A DNA stretch of 64,000 bases from Nemertoderma westbladi (Eukaryota; Xenacoelomorpha; Nemertodermatida; Nemertodermatidae), in NCBI GenBank assembly GCA_032718475.1, contig JAUCBJ010008293.1:1-64000 (forward strand), in the 5' to 3' direction. Position numbers and translations under genes: made by a program. Shown here in pieces: positions 35,626-46,734 of the stretch. Below the pieces are notes generated by a model, which did no database searches, was not told the origin of the DNA, and saw only the letters and a program-made list of their open reading frames with translations. Numbering within the stretch: the first letter of the stretch is position 1; every line of letters begins with the position of its first letter.

Positions 35626-37289
35626 GCAATGATAATATAGGTTATTTCCTTCTTTGCTGTTATTTGCTTTGATTTCCCTACATTAGGGTACCTGCCAAAT
35701 AAAGGACCCGAATATTACACGACAAGCAATGATAACATCCTACCGGTAATATAATTATAGTCAAGGTAATATTGGGCTCCAGTGATCCTCAAATTAAATT
35801 GAATGTTGATTGGCATTGGGTAGTGTTGCCGCTACAAAGGAACCCAATCCTAATAGAAAGTTAATAATTAATTGGTTTTTAATCTCTCGACATTCTGATC
35901 GACTCAATCTATTGGATTTCATGGCCTCAGCTATTGGTTGCTAGGGGGATATAATCATTATCTGAGATTTACGAGCTCACAATCGATAGCCTGGCCTCTG
36001 AACCAATCGTAATAATAATATTAGATAGGAGATTATTTTTCCTGATATACGCCAACCTCCGACAAACACCCACCCCACCCCCCAACCCCTTCCACTTAGG
36101 AAAAATCGCAAAGATACAATTTATTGAAGAGGTAACTTTTAGTAAAATGGCGAATTTGCGAAATATCAATAGTAGGCCTACAGCGAAAATAACTGAGGGA
36201 ACGTCGACAATTTATTGATAATAGATAGAAATTGGTGAAATTTTTGGTGAAAACAAACTTTAGTCCAATGAGAGCATTGAATGACTATCGATTTACTGAA
36301 CTACATACAGTATGCACTTCTCCATAGTTACCAAAGTTTCCAGAGCAACGGAAGTTTTTCTAAACATTTTAATCAGTTTTATTATTATTTGGCTGATAGG
36401 TATATTTTATTAACACAACTTCACTTCTAAACGGGGGGATTTAAGCCCTTCAGCTGAGTCGACCTCAGAAACCCTCAGAAACACAGACCCCTATTACATT
36501 ATGTGAAAAATCTCCTCTAACATTCACGGAAATAAATAAAAATATACTTTCAGTTTGAATTGTGTATTATTTTATGCATCAATTATTATTACCTTATTAA
36601 ACTAAGTATGTGGGGCAATTTTTGATATATTTAAAAATTGTATGGTGCCACTAATTACGGACTGCTACAAAATCTATTTTTGTCTCCAATTATGTCAAAT
36701 TACCCCGGATATCGAATCTCAGTCAGATACGCGGTATTTTAAAATAAGTATTAGTATTTCAAATTACGACATGTGAGTAGGCCTATATTTAGAAAGACAC
36801 TCATGAATGTTAATTTATTTTTGTGAAAAAACTAGTTATTATTTACTAAAAATTATTGATTATTATTAAGCAGAACAAACAATATCTATTGCAGCATTAA
36901 ACTGACGGGCCAGTCTTGCTGTGGTTTTAATTTTATTGTTAAATAATTGGTGCTCTGAAGATGGCCCAAGGGGCAGAAATATATAAGCTGGGTTGAATAT
37001 TTAAGGTTTAATATCGAGGGTAGTCCCCTAGCTCGACGTCCGGTTTCGATTTAATGTATAACCCTCTGAAGTCGGATTGCCGCAACGTTAGTATTAATAA
37101 TAAGACCATAAACTCTCTGTTTTTTACCTTCGGCCAACTACATAGTCCTTCAGTCAAGTGCAACGCAGCAGCGCGAGGAAGCACACACCACAAAGTCGAA
37201 CGGTCGGGATCCCGAGGCCAACACATGATGCCGTCACAAACGTTCTAGATTCACTACCAGGGAAACCCCCACAGTGGAAATATTAACTA
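35626..37289. other. No gene seen; one hammerhead-like core
   Basis: AT-rich sequence. A decayed hammerhead-like core, CTGAAGATGGCCCAAGGGGC followed by AGAAA, lies at 36955-36979. C-rich tracts lie at 36070-36095. Short ORFs have no recognised motif. Confidence 0.4.
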
Positions 37290-37520
37290 GTATATTGTGG
37301 GGCGAGCCACGAAGTGAGTGAGCCTTAGCGTAGGGGTACCATTAATCAACCTGTCGTTCTGTCGCGTTTTTTTTTCAGTATTTTATTTTAAACGTTAATA
37401 ACTCGGCCAATCCTTGATGAAATCTATCCAAACTTGGTACACATGTTGTTTGGCAAAAGTTTGAAAATTTTCCAAGTAGAATTTGCGTGGGGCCTTCGTG
37501 CAGCATCAGTGTAACTGTTA
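37290..37520 (+). repeat. GTGGGGCGAGCCACG family repeat
   Basis: Starts GTGGGGCGAGCCACGAAGTG, continues through AACTCGGCCAATCCTTGATG and CAAACTTGGTACACATG, and ends near GTGGGGCCTTCGTGCAGC. Related copies lie at 19435-19470, 49475-49640, 39250-39330 (minus) and, for the end motif GTGCTGCGCGAAGGCC, at 40499 and 50581. It is an unnamed interspersed repeat. Confidence 0.6.
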
Positions 37521-38099
37521 TTGTAGTTATAATATATTTATTTATCCAAAATTAACATGCGTTAAATTATTATTACTGTAGGATAAATCAGCTGGTTTTC
37601 TGACAAATTTTGCAAAACATAGGGGCTGTCTGCCAATCTGCATGTACCATTTGTACCGGTACTGTCAGGGTGTACTCAATTCCTGAATCGAGAATTCTGC
37701 AATCAGTCAATACTGCAATACAGGTCAGCCGGTACCATACACTGCAGACATGCCATATCATGTAATCTAATTAAACATTGCTCCGGAAACCCTTGCGGTG
37801 ATTATAGTTTAGGCCTAATTAGCCTAGTACCGGTAATAATAATATAATAGTTTAGATAGTTCAGTAGTTACCGCTAATCATTCAGTCATTGGCACGGTAC
37901 ACCGTATTGCTGTACTGCCGATGTAGTGCGCACCGTAGGTACCACCCATGCGTAGGCTGACTGTGCTGATTATGGTACTGTCACACTGTGGTACCTAAGC
38001 TATATACTGTTAGGTATATTGCTGTATTGGGGTGGGGTTAGGAATAATCCATTTGTTTTAGCATTGAACTGTTGAATCCCCTTATTTATTATAAAACCA
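37521..38099. other. No gene seen
   Basis: AT-rich with many TACCGGTAC- and CAGTACTG-type words. No exon recognised. Confidence 0.45.
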
Positions 38100-38730
38100 T
38101 TGGAAATATTTGCAAATGCCGCTCCATTACTGTCTGAAACGCTCCCGACAGTCCGATGTATCTGGACCCGAGCAGCCGAGTTGCTTCAAGAGGTGATTAA
38201 CGGGGGAATACTACGGAATTGCTTGTTTGTCAGTACGATTCTATTTGGGTATTTACTACACTCAGACACTGGGAATACGGCGGTCGGTCAGATCGTAATG
38301 CGGGCCACTGCCAAGTTCCTCATGCCTCACTCCGGTCACCCACCTTGGAGTGCGGTGGGAAGAGTCCCACTTACTGACTTACGTCGACGACTGGACGAAT
38401 CGACGAGGATTGCGATCTGGGTTTAGCGGCGGCCCGGATCCTGGGATCGCCTGGGGGAAATGGTTGAACGTTGGGCAGACGTTATCGCACTGGATTACGT
38501 TCTCTGTGACGCGAAAGTGTGAAGCGAATTCGTTGTCGAATTGGGTCGGAAGCTGCGGGAATTCTACTGTTCTACGGGAGTAAACCGCAGCGGTCCGGTG
38601 ACTACGGACGGATACTACTGGGATAAGCAGGTATTTCGATCGAGTTTCTCGTATTCTCGATGCTCGAGGCGGATAGAGAGTTGGTTGTGTTGGGCGGTGT
38701 TGTTCAATTCTATCAAACATATTGAATAAT
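38100..38730 (+). pseudogene. Decayed coding-like segment, unidentified
   Basis: A patch much richer in GC than its surroundings. A frame opens with ETLPTVRCIWTRAAELLQEV and continues to DLRRRLDESTRIAIWV. After a frame change come RLGEMVERWADVIALDYVLC and, past one stop, SEFVVELGRKLREFYCSTGV. The amphipathic, charged composition suggests former protein-coding sequence with frameshifts and stops, either an old gene or an element fragment. No family is recognised. Confidence 0.35.
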
Positions 38731-38834
38731 TGGTAAAATAATAAAAACACACCAGATATAGATACTGAGCTTATGGTAAAGAGATAGGCCGAACTTACAA
38801 TTTCCAAATAGATTGTTCATATAATAAATATATT

Positions 38835-38935
38835 TTTGGTACCTGCTCCTTTCCCAAAATTGAGAAATTAATATTGAGGCGGGATATTAATTCGCCAAGA
38901 TGGGATTTGCGTCCAGTCCCACCCCCCTCCTGTCT
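38835..38935 (-). repeat. Interspersed AACCAAAACAAT repeat, copy 5 (partial)
   Basis: The minus strand reads GTCCCACC-type G-rich start, GACGCAAATCCCATCTTGGC, then GGGAAAGGAGCAGGTACC. It matches the left half of the 35465 copy. Confidence 0.6.
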
Positions 38936-39790
38936 CTTGATTTCACTAAAAAATAGAATACATTGCATTTTACTGTTATAATTACTGTATTGAATAAAAT
39001 AATTAATTGATTGTTTATTAAACCGTGCTAAGCACGTTGAACTGGAGCTCTAACAATTCCCCACTAGCGGCAGACAGGAACTGTAAAAGTCTCTGTAGAA
39101 TTTATAATTAAGCAATGCTCTTAGGTAACTACTACTAAATTTCAGATGAATCTGATCGTTGGTTCTATAATTACAGCTATTTTTACGTTTCTGTTAATTC
39201 GCCCCCTAGCGGCAGACCGGGGAACTGTAGAAGTCTGTCTGTGTGTAGAATTTCTAAATTTTTTATAGACTACATGTGTACCAAGTTTGGTTCCATTTCA
39301 TCCATGATTGACCGACTTATTAGCGTTCAAACATTCCTGCAACAAACACAGCCAGAGGCAGCCACAAACAAATAAAAGCTGCAGGAACTCTAGCGATAAT
39401 TAATTAATTAATTATTAAATACTGTTTCAATTAAATTACTTACGAAAATCTAGTTGGACCCTGCATCGTGGAAAATATAATATTTGATAATTCATCAGTC
39501 AGCCTACGCTAATTTCACAGCAAAGTCCTTGTCATGGCCTGTGTGTAGTAGGCCATGGTACCACCCTACTACCGGTACCGGCTGACCGCGTGACCGGTGG
39601 CAACTAGCACTTGCACAGCAACAGCACTACCGGCGATACACAGGTTGAAATTTATGTAGAGTTTGCTCAACAGTACAGATATAAAATAGTTATCTAAATT
39701 ATATATATTACTATTGACAAGTATTGAAATATATACCGTTATTCGTGTTATCAGTATTTGCAACATCTGACATTGAAGAGGTGAGAGAAG
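38936..39790. other. No gene seen; repeat fragments
   Basis: Contains a minus-oriented GTGGGGCGAGCCACG-family fragment (AAGTTTGGTTCCATTTCATC, about 39284-39340). It also contains one isolated end of the 24078-25460 TIR element (about 39496-39535). Confidence 0.4.
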
Positions 39791-40315
39791 ATGAATACCG
39801 GCACTCAACAAAACCAACGCTTATCACAGGTCGGTATGGTTACCTCGAAACCGGCGCGACTGTCCACTCGAATACAACTTCAAAACACAAACGCCAACAA
39901 TAAACTGAAAGCGAATCGAACGTTTTCAGAAGAATCTGTCATTGGGACGAAGAAAAGGAAGCCGAAACCACGGGAATGGACCACAGCTAAGATTGAATGC
40001 TCCCATTGTCAGAGTTCCTGGACCGAAATTGAAACACCAATTGCCGATGGGCTTGATCTCTCAAACCAAAACTTCCTCTGCGGGGTTTGCGCGGCAGTAA
40101 AGATTGAAAGTCTGGAAGCTGGCATCCCTAGGTATTATTATTATAAAGAGCGTCAGCCTGCGTTTAATAAATATATTTTAATAAAACAGGTCGAACGCAA
40201 AGAGGCTTATAATGAAGACGAGTACTGCATTGATTATATTCCTATAAACCACCTGGCTTTGCATATTGATCGTGCGTTTGGAAATAAGTTCGTGCTACCC
40301 TTCCGTGGGTGGTAG
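39791..40315 (+). CDS. Single-exon 174-codon protein with two CxxC pairs
   Basis: ATG at 39791 (MNTGTQQNQRLSQVG), uninterrupted to a stop at 40313-40315. The N-terminal half is basic and Asn/Gln/Thr-rich with a KKRKPKPRE cluster that could be a nuclear-localisation signal (about residues 56-65). The centre has CSHCQSSW and, 30 residues later, CGVCAAVK, two CxxC pairs spaced as in a zinc ribbon. A Tyr-rich stretch (RYYYYKERQPAF) and an acidic segment (EAYNEDEYCIDYIPINH) follow, with FGNKFVLPFRGW at the end. No intron or frameshift is seen. I do not recognise the family. It may be a young host gene, a retrocopy or part of an element. A 17-base G run follows at 40350. Confidence 0.5.
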   Translation: MNTGTQQNQRLSQVGMVTSKPARLSTRIQLQNTNANNKLKANRTFSEESVIGTKKRKPKPREWTTAKIECSHCQSSWTEIETPIADGLDLSNQNFLCGVCAAVKIESLEAGIPRYYYYKERQPAFNKYILIKQVERKEAYNEDEYCIDYIPINHLALHIDRAFGNKFVLPFRGW

Positions 40316-40318
40316 ATG

Positions 40319-41029
40319 TCGCGGTTATGTATTGGTGGGTGGGAAGGGAGGGGGGGGGGGGGGGGGTGTGCAGATTAAAAGGGGTGAACACGTACTGTCC
40401 CCCTTTCTTTGATTAATTGGTGGTGTGGGTTAATCTCTCATAACCTGATTTTGTGATACAGTCGCACAATTTTAATTTGTATCTCATAACTGGGCCTCGT
40501 GCTGCGCGAAGGCCCCACGAACGTGTAGTAGCTGTTTCCCTTATTATTAGATGGGTGGACATTCAGTCCAACAGATAGACAAACAGTCATACAGACAGTC
40601 TAGATTCAGAAAAATATGAAAGGTAATGTGAAATACATTAACTGACGACCTAAATTGTATTTTCTGCGAAAATTTAATACTTTCTTTTTATTGACCTCGA
40701 AAAAGAGTAACAATTAGTAGTGAAATGTTTAAGTGCGTATTTCTTGTTAGTGAGTAATCCCAAACAAATACCGGTAAACGATATAATTAGAAGGGTAATA
40801 ACAGGGGATGTAACATTATTGGCTAAGAGTGATTAATAGTGTGACATGATTGATTAATAAAGCCGTGAAGTGAGGTGTCAACGCATAGTGAGGCCAAATC
40901 CAGTCTTAGATATTGCGTATCGACAAACCGAACAATGCAATGGTGTAATAAAGTATTGTAGGAGTTGCAATACAGTAAGGATAAACTAACCGGTTGTTTG
41001 TAACAATGAAAGGGGACTATTATTAGAAC
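40319..41029. other. No gene seen; G tract
   Basis: A G run at 40350-40366 and a GTGCTGCGCGAAGGCC repeat end at 40499. No exon recognised. Confidence 0.5.
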
Positions 41030-41033
41030 CAAG

Positions 41034-41080
41034 ACTTCACAACGCGTTTCGAATTTATTAAATTCGTCATCAGGTGAGAA
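41034..41080 (-). ncRNA. Hammerhead-ribozyme-like motif in pLTR
   Basis: On the minus strand CTGATGA (41073-41067) is followed by a stem GAATTT-AAT-AAATTC and GAAA, then ACGCGT as a minimal stem III, T as the possible cleavage base, and GTGA. GTGA pairs with TCAC before the core. One extra C sits between the core and stem II. Hammerhead motifs with very short stem III are known from Penelope-like elements. Activity is not shown. Confidence 0.6.
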
Positions 41081-41352
41081 CAGTAAAACACAATTAGCAT
41101 TATTGTAATACCTACGACAGGATAAACTTTAAAGAGTACAGTACAGAAAACTGCATATTTCAATTTGAATATCCCTCCCAAATAATCCCAATCCTTCAAT
41201 CATTGTCTACAACTCTGGTGACCCGTGAGTACCAGAGTTGTAGAGAGACTCCTACAGTAGCTCCGTTTGCTTATTAAGCAGAGGAGTAGTTGCCTCCCTA
41301 ATATTCAGGGCGTCAGCTACCTTGGCATGATACCATGAGCTGCATCTGTATT

Positions 41353-41620
41353 CTACTCTAAAATCTTACTCGGCTGGGCGTACTTAGCTACATAAAGGTC
41401 AATGTTCAGATTTTCCAGCCGGTCGCCTATGTTCACCAATCCGCACATGATAATGGCGCACTGTGTGGCCAATGTAATCCTTGTTACAGGATTGACAGTG
41501 GTATGAATATACCAAATTTGACCAGAGTGGTTGGGGAACACGGTCCTTATTGGGAAACAATTTGCCGACTTTATTCGACCTGAAAGCTAACAAAAAACTT
41601 GCTTGCTTGGCGACTACTGT
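41353..41620 (-). pseudogene. Penelope-like GIY-YIG endonuclease remnant
   Basis: A minus-strand frame reads AFRSNKVGKLFPNKDRVPQP, then SNLVYSYHCQSCNKDYIGHT and RHYHVRIGEH. This is the endonuclease core: the VY of GIY, the C-x2-C unique to Penelope-like elements, the YIG, and the R-x-x-EH helix. A frame change follows. The upstream RT is absent, so this is a 5'-truncated dead copy. Confidence 0.82.
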
Positions 41621-41810
41621 ACAGCTGTAAGTCTTTTCTCAAAAACCCCATCATAACGATAGAAAGGTAATGATAGAACCAAGTTTTTCTTACGTGGTTC
41701 ATTTATTATTATTATTCATCATTTATGTTGCTTATGCAGTTTTCTGTACTGTACTCTTTAAAGTTTATCCTGTCGTAGGTACTACAATAATGCTAATTGT
41801 GTTTTACTGT

Positions 41811-41856
41811 TCTCACGTGATGACGAATTTAATAATTTCGAAACGCGTTGTGATTG
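41811..41856 (+). ncRNA. Hammerhead-like motif, second inverted copy
   Basis: The counterpart of the motif at 41034-41080, on the plus strand. The core C is replaced (CACGTGATGA), and stem II has one change (AATTTAATAATTTCG). It is probably inactive. Confidence 0.45.
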
Positions 41857-41870
41857 TGATATTATGTTTA

Positions 41871-42960
41871 TATCTTTTCTAATGTTGACACTTGCTTCTC
41901 TTGCATTAATAGAACCATTTGCCAAGAACTAGGCCTACTCACGGCTGAGAGATAGGTAACATATTGGCTCTATAACAGGTGAAGGTATTAATAGTGGGAT
42001 TTAGTCAGATGTTTAGTAATGATTGTCGATTATATTGCGGCGTATATAATGTTATGATTTCGGTATAGAACTTAATTCTTTCACACCGTGTGTTTAATAA
42101 CTATTATTGGTGAGAGATATTGGCTATTTTCTAGTAAATGCCATTGTACTACAAGTCAAACTGAACCCTCGTATTTGTTACACTGATTCCGGGGTCTAAC
42201 GCATATCCTCGACCGGCCACTGGATGTCCGACAGCAGGTTCCCTGAGCGAAACAGGAAGTCACGTGGGAAGGGGGGTGGGGGGGTAGTCATTCTACTAGA
42301 GAAGCGCCTAAGGGATCGGATAAGGGTCTTTCGAGTATCTCACAGACCCGACGAAATATATCCCTCTAGTGACCTTTACCAGAGGAGTTTCCCTTAGATT
42401 TCTCGGAATTGAGTTTCAGAATCTAAAACACCCACAAATGTAGCAGCAGGTCACATCTCGATAACTGAAATAGATATCGCTTAGCTGTTTGCAGATTCAG
42501 AGTCAGAGGAAAATTCTGGTTACAATGAGATCAAAAAATAAAAATCTCCCCTTCCTACATGTAGGCCTAGGTCCGTTTCTAGCGGTACTGCCACATTTAT
42601 GCTGAAAATTTCTTGCAATTTGTTTGTTCCAGTAGTTCCTAATGAAGTAGTACAATAATGCAGTATTAAAGACATTTCAAAAATACTTGGTGTTTTTCAG
42701 AAATAATTTATCAAAATAACTTCACATTTTTTTTCAAAAAAACGACATCGATTTTAATATTCATGGCTCTTCTAACCGAAACCCACTCCATGAGATAGAG
42801 AATCTTAAACGAAAGTCAAAAGAACATGTAACACTAGATTGTTTAGAAAGACCCCGTATCTGTGGCTGTATGGGTGAGAGTTAAATAGCCTATCTCCCTG
42901 AGAATATTGTTGTGTTCTAGAATATTCATTATAGTTTCATCTTATTGCCAAAGTGGCTGG
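41871..42960. other. No gene seen
   Basis: AT-rich. A G-rich stretch lies at 42268-42285. No exon or element recognised. Confidence 0.45.
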
Positions 42961-43226
42961 AGCTGAAGTTAATATGTTTATGTATGAAGTTAATATGTTT
43001 ATGTATGAAGTTAATATGTTTATGTATGAAGTTATGTTTATGTATGAAGTTATGTTTATGTATGAAGTTAATATGTTTATGTATGAAGTTAATATGTTTA
43101 TGTATGAAGTTAATATGTTTATGTATGAAGTTAATATGTTTATGTATGAAGTTAATATGTTTATGTATGAAGTTAATATGTTTATGTATGAAGTTAATAT
43201 GTTTATGTATGAAGTTAATATGTTTG
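42961..43226. repeat. 21-bp minisatellite, about 13 copies
   Basis: Tandem units of GAAGTTAATATGTTTATGTA plus one T, with two 18-bp units lacking AAT at about 43028-43064. The unit is a multiple of three, so three ORFs (YEVNMFM-type peptides) cross it. These are artefacts. Confidence 0.95.
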
Positions 43227-44029
43227 CAACAATTCACCTCAAATATCTTGGTGTGGCTGGACATATGGACATTAATATTCATTTGGTTGGACATTAATAT
43301 TGTAGAGCTAAGGTAATCTTTGAGTATAATGTTCGTAAATTATAGTACTAAAGTAGATTAGTTTTCACAAATGTTGTGGATGGGACACATTCCCTTATTA
43401 TTACTTCAAAAGGTCATGACAGATTTTTGCTGAATTCTTTTTGTGGCACATTGGTTGGAATATTATTGTCGAATAAAATGAGCCATTACTCTGATATCTA
43501 TAAGAAATAAATGGCCATGAAATATGCAAATGTCCCGTCCGCAACGCGGTACAGATGAGATTTACACAGCGCACTTATAGTCAGTCAGAACGTTATTGTA
43601 ATACTAAATAATAATAATAAAAAGTTCATTCCGAAATTACGAAACGGTCGAAGGAGAAAAAAACCTTTTGTTTACAGATTAATATTTTGGAGGAATTTAT
43701 AAAATTATGTAATAGGAATTAACATATTGGAGTACCTAGGCTACCTTTAGCTTTGGTAATTAATTAAAACAACCAGACAGTAAGGAATATAGCTCCACCT
43801 AGCGGTACCAAAATTAATATTTAATGTCCCAGTTTCAGTTAGTTTGTTATTAACTTAATAACAGATTGTTTTTATCTAAGTATATCGCGACCAGGGTGTT
43901 GTAGTCCATCATAGTCCTCAGCGTTGTCATAGAAATAATAACAAAATACTCATTCTGGAATCTGAAACAACAACAACAACATCGGCTAATGAAAATATTT
44001 CGAAAAAATAATTTAATAAATATATGGGA
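43227..44029. other. No gene seen
   Basis: AT-rich spacer between two minisatellites. A (TTG)n-like tract lies at 43967-43981. Nothing coding recognised. Confidence 0.5.
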
Positions 44030-46682
44030 ATATATATGGGAAAACAAATAAATAAATATATATATTGGAAAACAAATAAATAAATATATTGGAAAACAAA
44101 TAAATAAATATATTGGAAAACAAATAAATAAATATATTGGAAAACAAATAAATAAATATATGGGAAAACAAATAAATAAATATATGGGAAAAAAAAAAAA
44201 TATATTGGAAAACAAATAAATAAATATATGGGAAAACAAATAAATAAATATATGGGAAAACAAATAAATAAATATATGGGAAAACAAATAAATAAATATA
44301 TATATTGGAAAACAAATAAATAAATATATGGGAAAACAAATAAATAAATATAATGGAAAACAAATAAATAAATATATGGGAAAACAAATAAATAAATATA
44401 TGGGAAAACAAATAAAAAAATATATGGGAAAACAAATAAAAAAATATATGGGAAAACAAATAAAAAAATATATGGGAAAACAAATAAATAAAAATATGGG
44501 AAAACAAATAAATAAATATATGGGAAAACAAATAAATAAATATATGGGAAAACAAATAAATAAATATAATGGAAAACAAATAAATAAATATATGGGAAAA
44601 CAAATAAATAAATATATGGGAAAAAAAAAAATAAATATATGGGAAAACAAATAAATAAATATATGGGAAAACAAATAAATAAATATATGGGAAAACAAAT
44701 AAATAAATATATGGGAATACAAATAAATAAATATATGGGAAAAAAAAAAAATAAATATATGGGAAAACAAATAAATAAATATTTGGGAAAACAAATAAAT
44801 AAATATATTGGAAAACAAATAAATAAATATATGGGAAAACAAATAAAAAAATATATGGGAAAACAAATAAAAAAATATATGGGAAAACAAATAAAAAAAT
44901 ATATGGGAAAACAAATAAAAAAATATATGGGAAAACAAATAAATAAAAATATGGGAAAACAAATAAATAAATATATGGGAAAACAAATAAATAAATATAT
45001 GGGAAAACAAATAAATAAAAATATGGGAAAACAAATAAATAAATATATGGGAAAACAAATAAATAAATATATGGGAAAACAAATAAATAAATATATGGGA
45101 AAACAAATAAATAAATATTTGGGAAAACAAATAAATAAATATATTGGAAAACAAATAAATAAATATATGGGAAAACAAATAAATAAATATATTGGAAAAC
45201 AAATAAATAAATATATGGGAAAACAAATAAAAAAATATATGGGAAAACAAATAAAAAAATATATGGGAAAACAAATAAAAAAATATATGGGAAAACAAAT
45301 AAATAAATATATGGGAAAACAAATAAAAAAATATATGGGAAAACAAATAAAAAAATATATGGGAAAACAAATAAAAAAATATATGGGAAAACAAATAAAA
45401 AAATATATGGGAAAACAAATAAATAAAAATATGGGAAAACAAATAAATAAATATATGGGAAAACAAATAAATAAATATTTGGGAAAACAAATAAATAAAT
45501 ATATTGGAAAACAAATAAATAAATATATGGGAAAACAAATAAATAAATATATTGGAAAACAAATAAATAAATATATGGGAAAACAAATAAATAAATATAT
45601 TGGAAAACAAATAAATAAATATATGGGAAAACAAATAAAAAAATATATGGGAAAACAAATAAAAAAATATATGGGAAAACAAATAAAAAAATATATGGGA
45701 AAACAAATAAAAAAATATATGGGAAAACAAATAAATAAATATATGGGAAAACAAATAAATAAATATATGGGAATACAAATAAATAAATATATGGGAAAAA
45801 AAATAAATAAATATATGGGAAAACAAATAAATAAATATTTGGGAAAACAAATAAATAAATATATGGGAAAACAAATAAATAAATATATTGGAAAACAAAT
45901 AAATAAATATATGGGAAAACAAATAAAAAAATATATGGGAAAACAAATAAAAAAATATATGGGAAAACAAATAAAAAAATATATGGGAAAACAAATAAAA
46001 AAATATATGGGAAAACAAATAAATAAAAATATGGGAAAACAAATAAATAAATATATGGGAAAAAAAATAAATAAATATATGGGAAAACAAATAAATAAAT
46101 ATATGGGAAAACAAATAAATAAATATATGGGAAAACAAATAAATAAATATATGGGAAAACAAATAAATAAATATATGGGAAAACAAATAAATAAATATAT
46201 GGGAAAACAAATAAATAAATATATGGGAAAACAAATAAATAAATATATGGGAAAACAAATAAATAAATATATGGGAAAACAAATAAAAAAATATATGGGA
46301 AAACAAATAAAAAAATATATGGGAAAACAAATAAAAAAATATATGGGAAAACAAATAAAAAAATATATGGGAAAACAAATAAATAAATATATGGGAAAAC
46401 AAATAAATAAATATATGGGAAAACAAATAAATAAATATATGGGAAAACAAATAAATAAATATATGGGAAAACAAATAAATAAATATATGGGAAAACAAAT
46501 AAATAAATATATGGGAAAACAAATAAATAAATATATGGGAAAACAAATAAATAAATATATGGGAAAACAAATAAATAAATATATGGGAAAACAAATAAAT
46601 AAATATATGGGAAAACAAATAAATAAATATATGGGAAAACAAATAAATAAATATATGGGAAAACAAATAAATAAATATAAAA
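44030..46682. repeat. 24-bp minisatellite, about 110 copies
   Basis: The unit is ATATGGGAAAACAAATAAAT plus AAAT, with variants ATTGG, ATTTGGG and AAAAAA for AAATAA. The length is a multiple of 3, and both strands lack stops in one frame. This yields a plus ORF (KQINKYMG repeats) and a 938-codon minus ORF (LFSHIFIY repeats). The rare ATTTGGG variant recurs at 44781, 45117, 45477 and 45837 (336, 360 and 360 bp apart), showing a higher-order unit of about 15 repeats. The last part (46040-46680) is more homogeneous. Confidence 0.96.
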
Positions 46683-46734
46683 TAAATCCTATCTGGACAA
46701 TAACTGCACAGTTATTATATATATATAACTACCC

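Larger units (their letters stand above)
41030..41870 (-). mobile_element. Penelope-like element, truncated, inverted ends
   Basis: A GIY-YIG coding remnant lies between two inverted copies of one sequence. The right-hand copy (41721-41866, plus) and the left-hand copy (41034-41165, minus) both read CTGTTCTCAC, then TGATGACGAATTTAATAA and CGAAACGCGTTGTGA. In minus orientation the left copy lies downstream of the endonuclease, where a Penelope long terminal repeat (pLTR) is expected. The other lies upstream in opposite orientation. 5'-truncated Penelope-like copies with inverted terminal fragments are known for this group. Confidence 0.75.

Noticed and set aside
43850-46666. 938-codon minus-strand ORF rich in Phe, Ile, Leu and Tyr
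   Set aside because: It is the reverse reading of a 24-bp tandem repeat that also gives a long ORF on the plus strand. There are no start context, introns or non-repeat domains.
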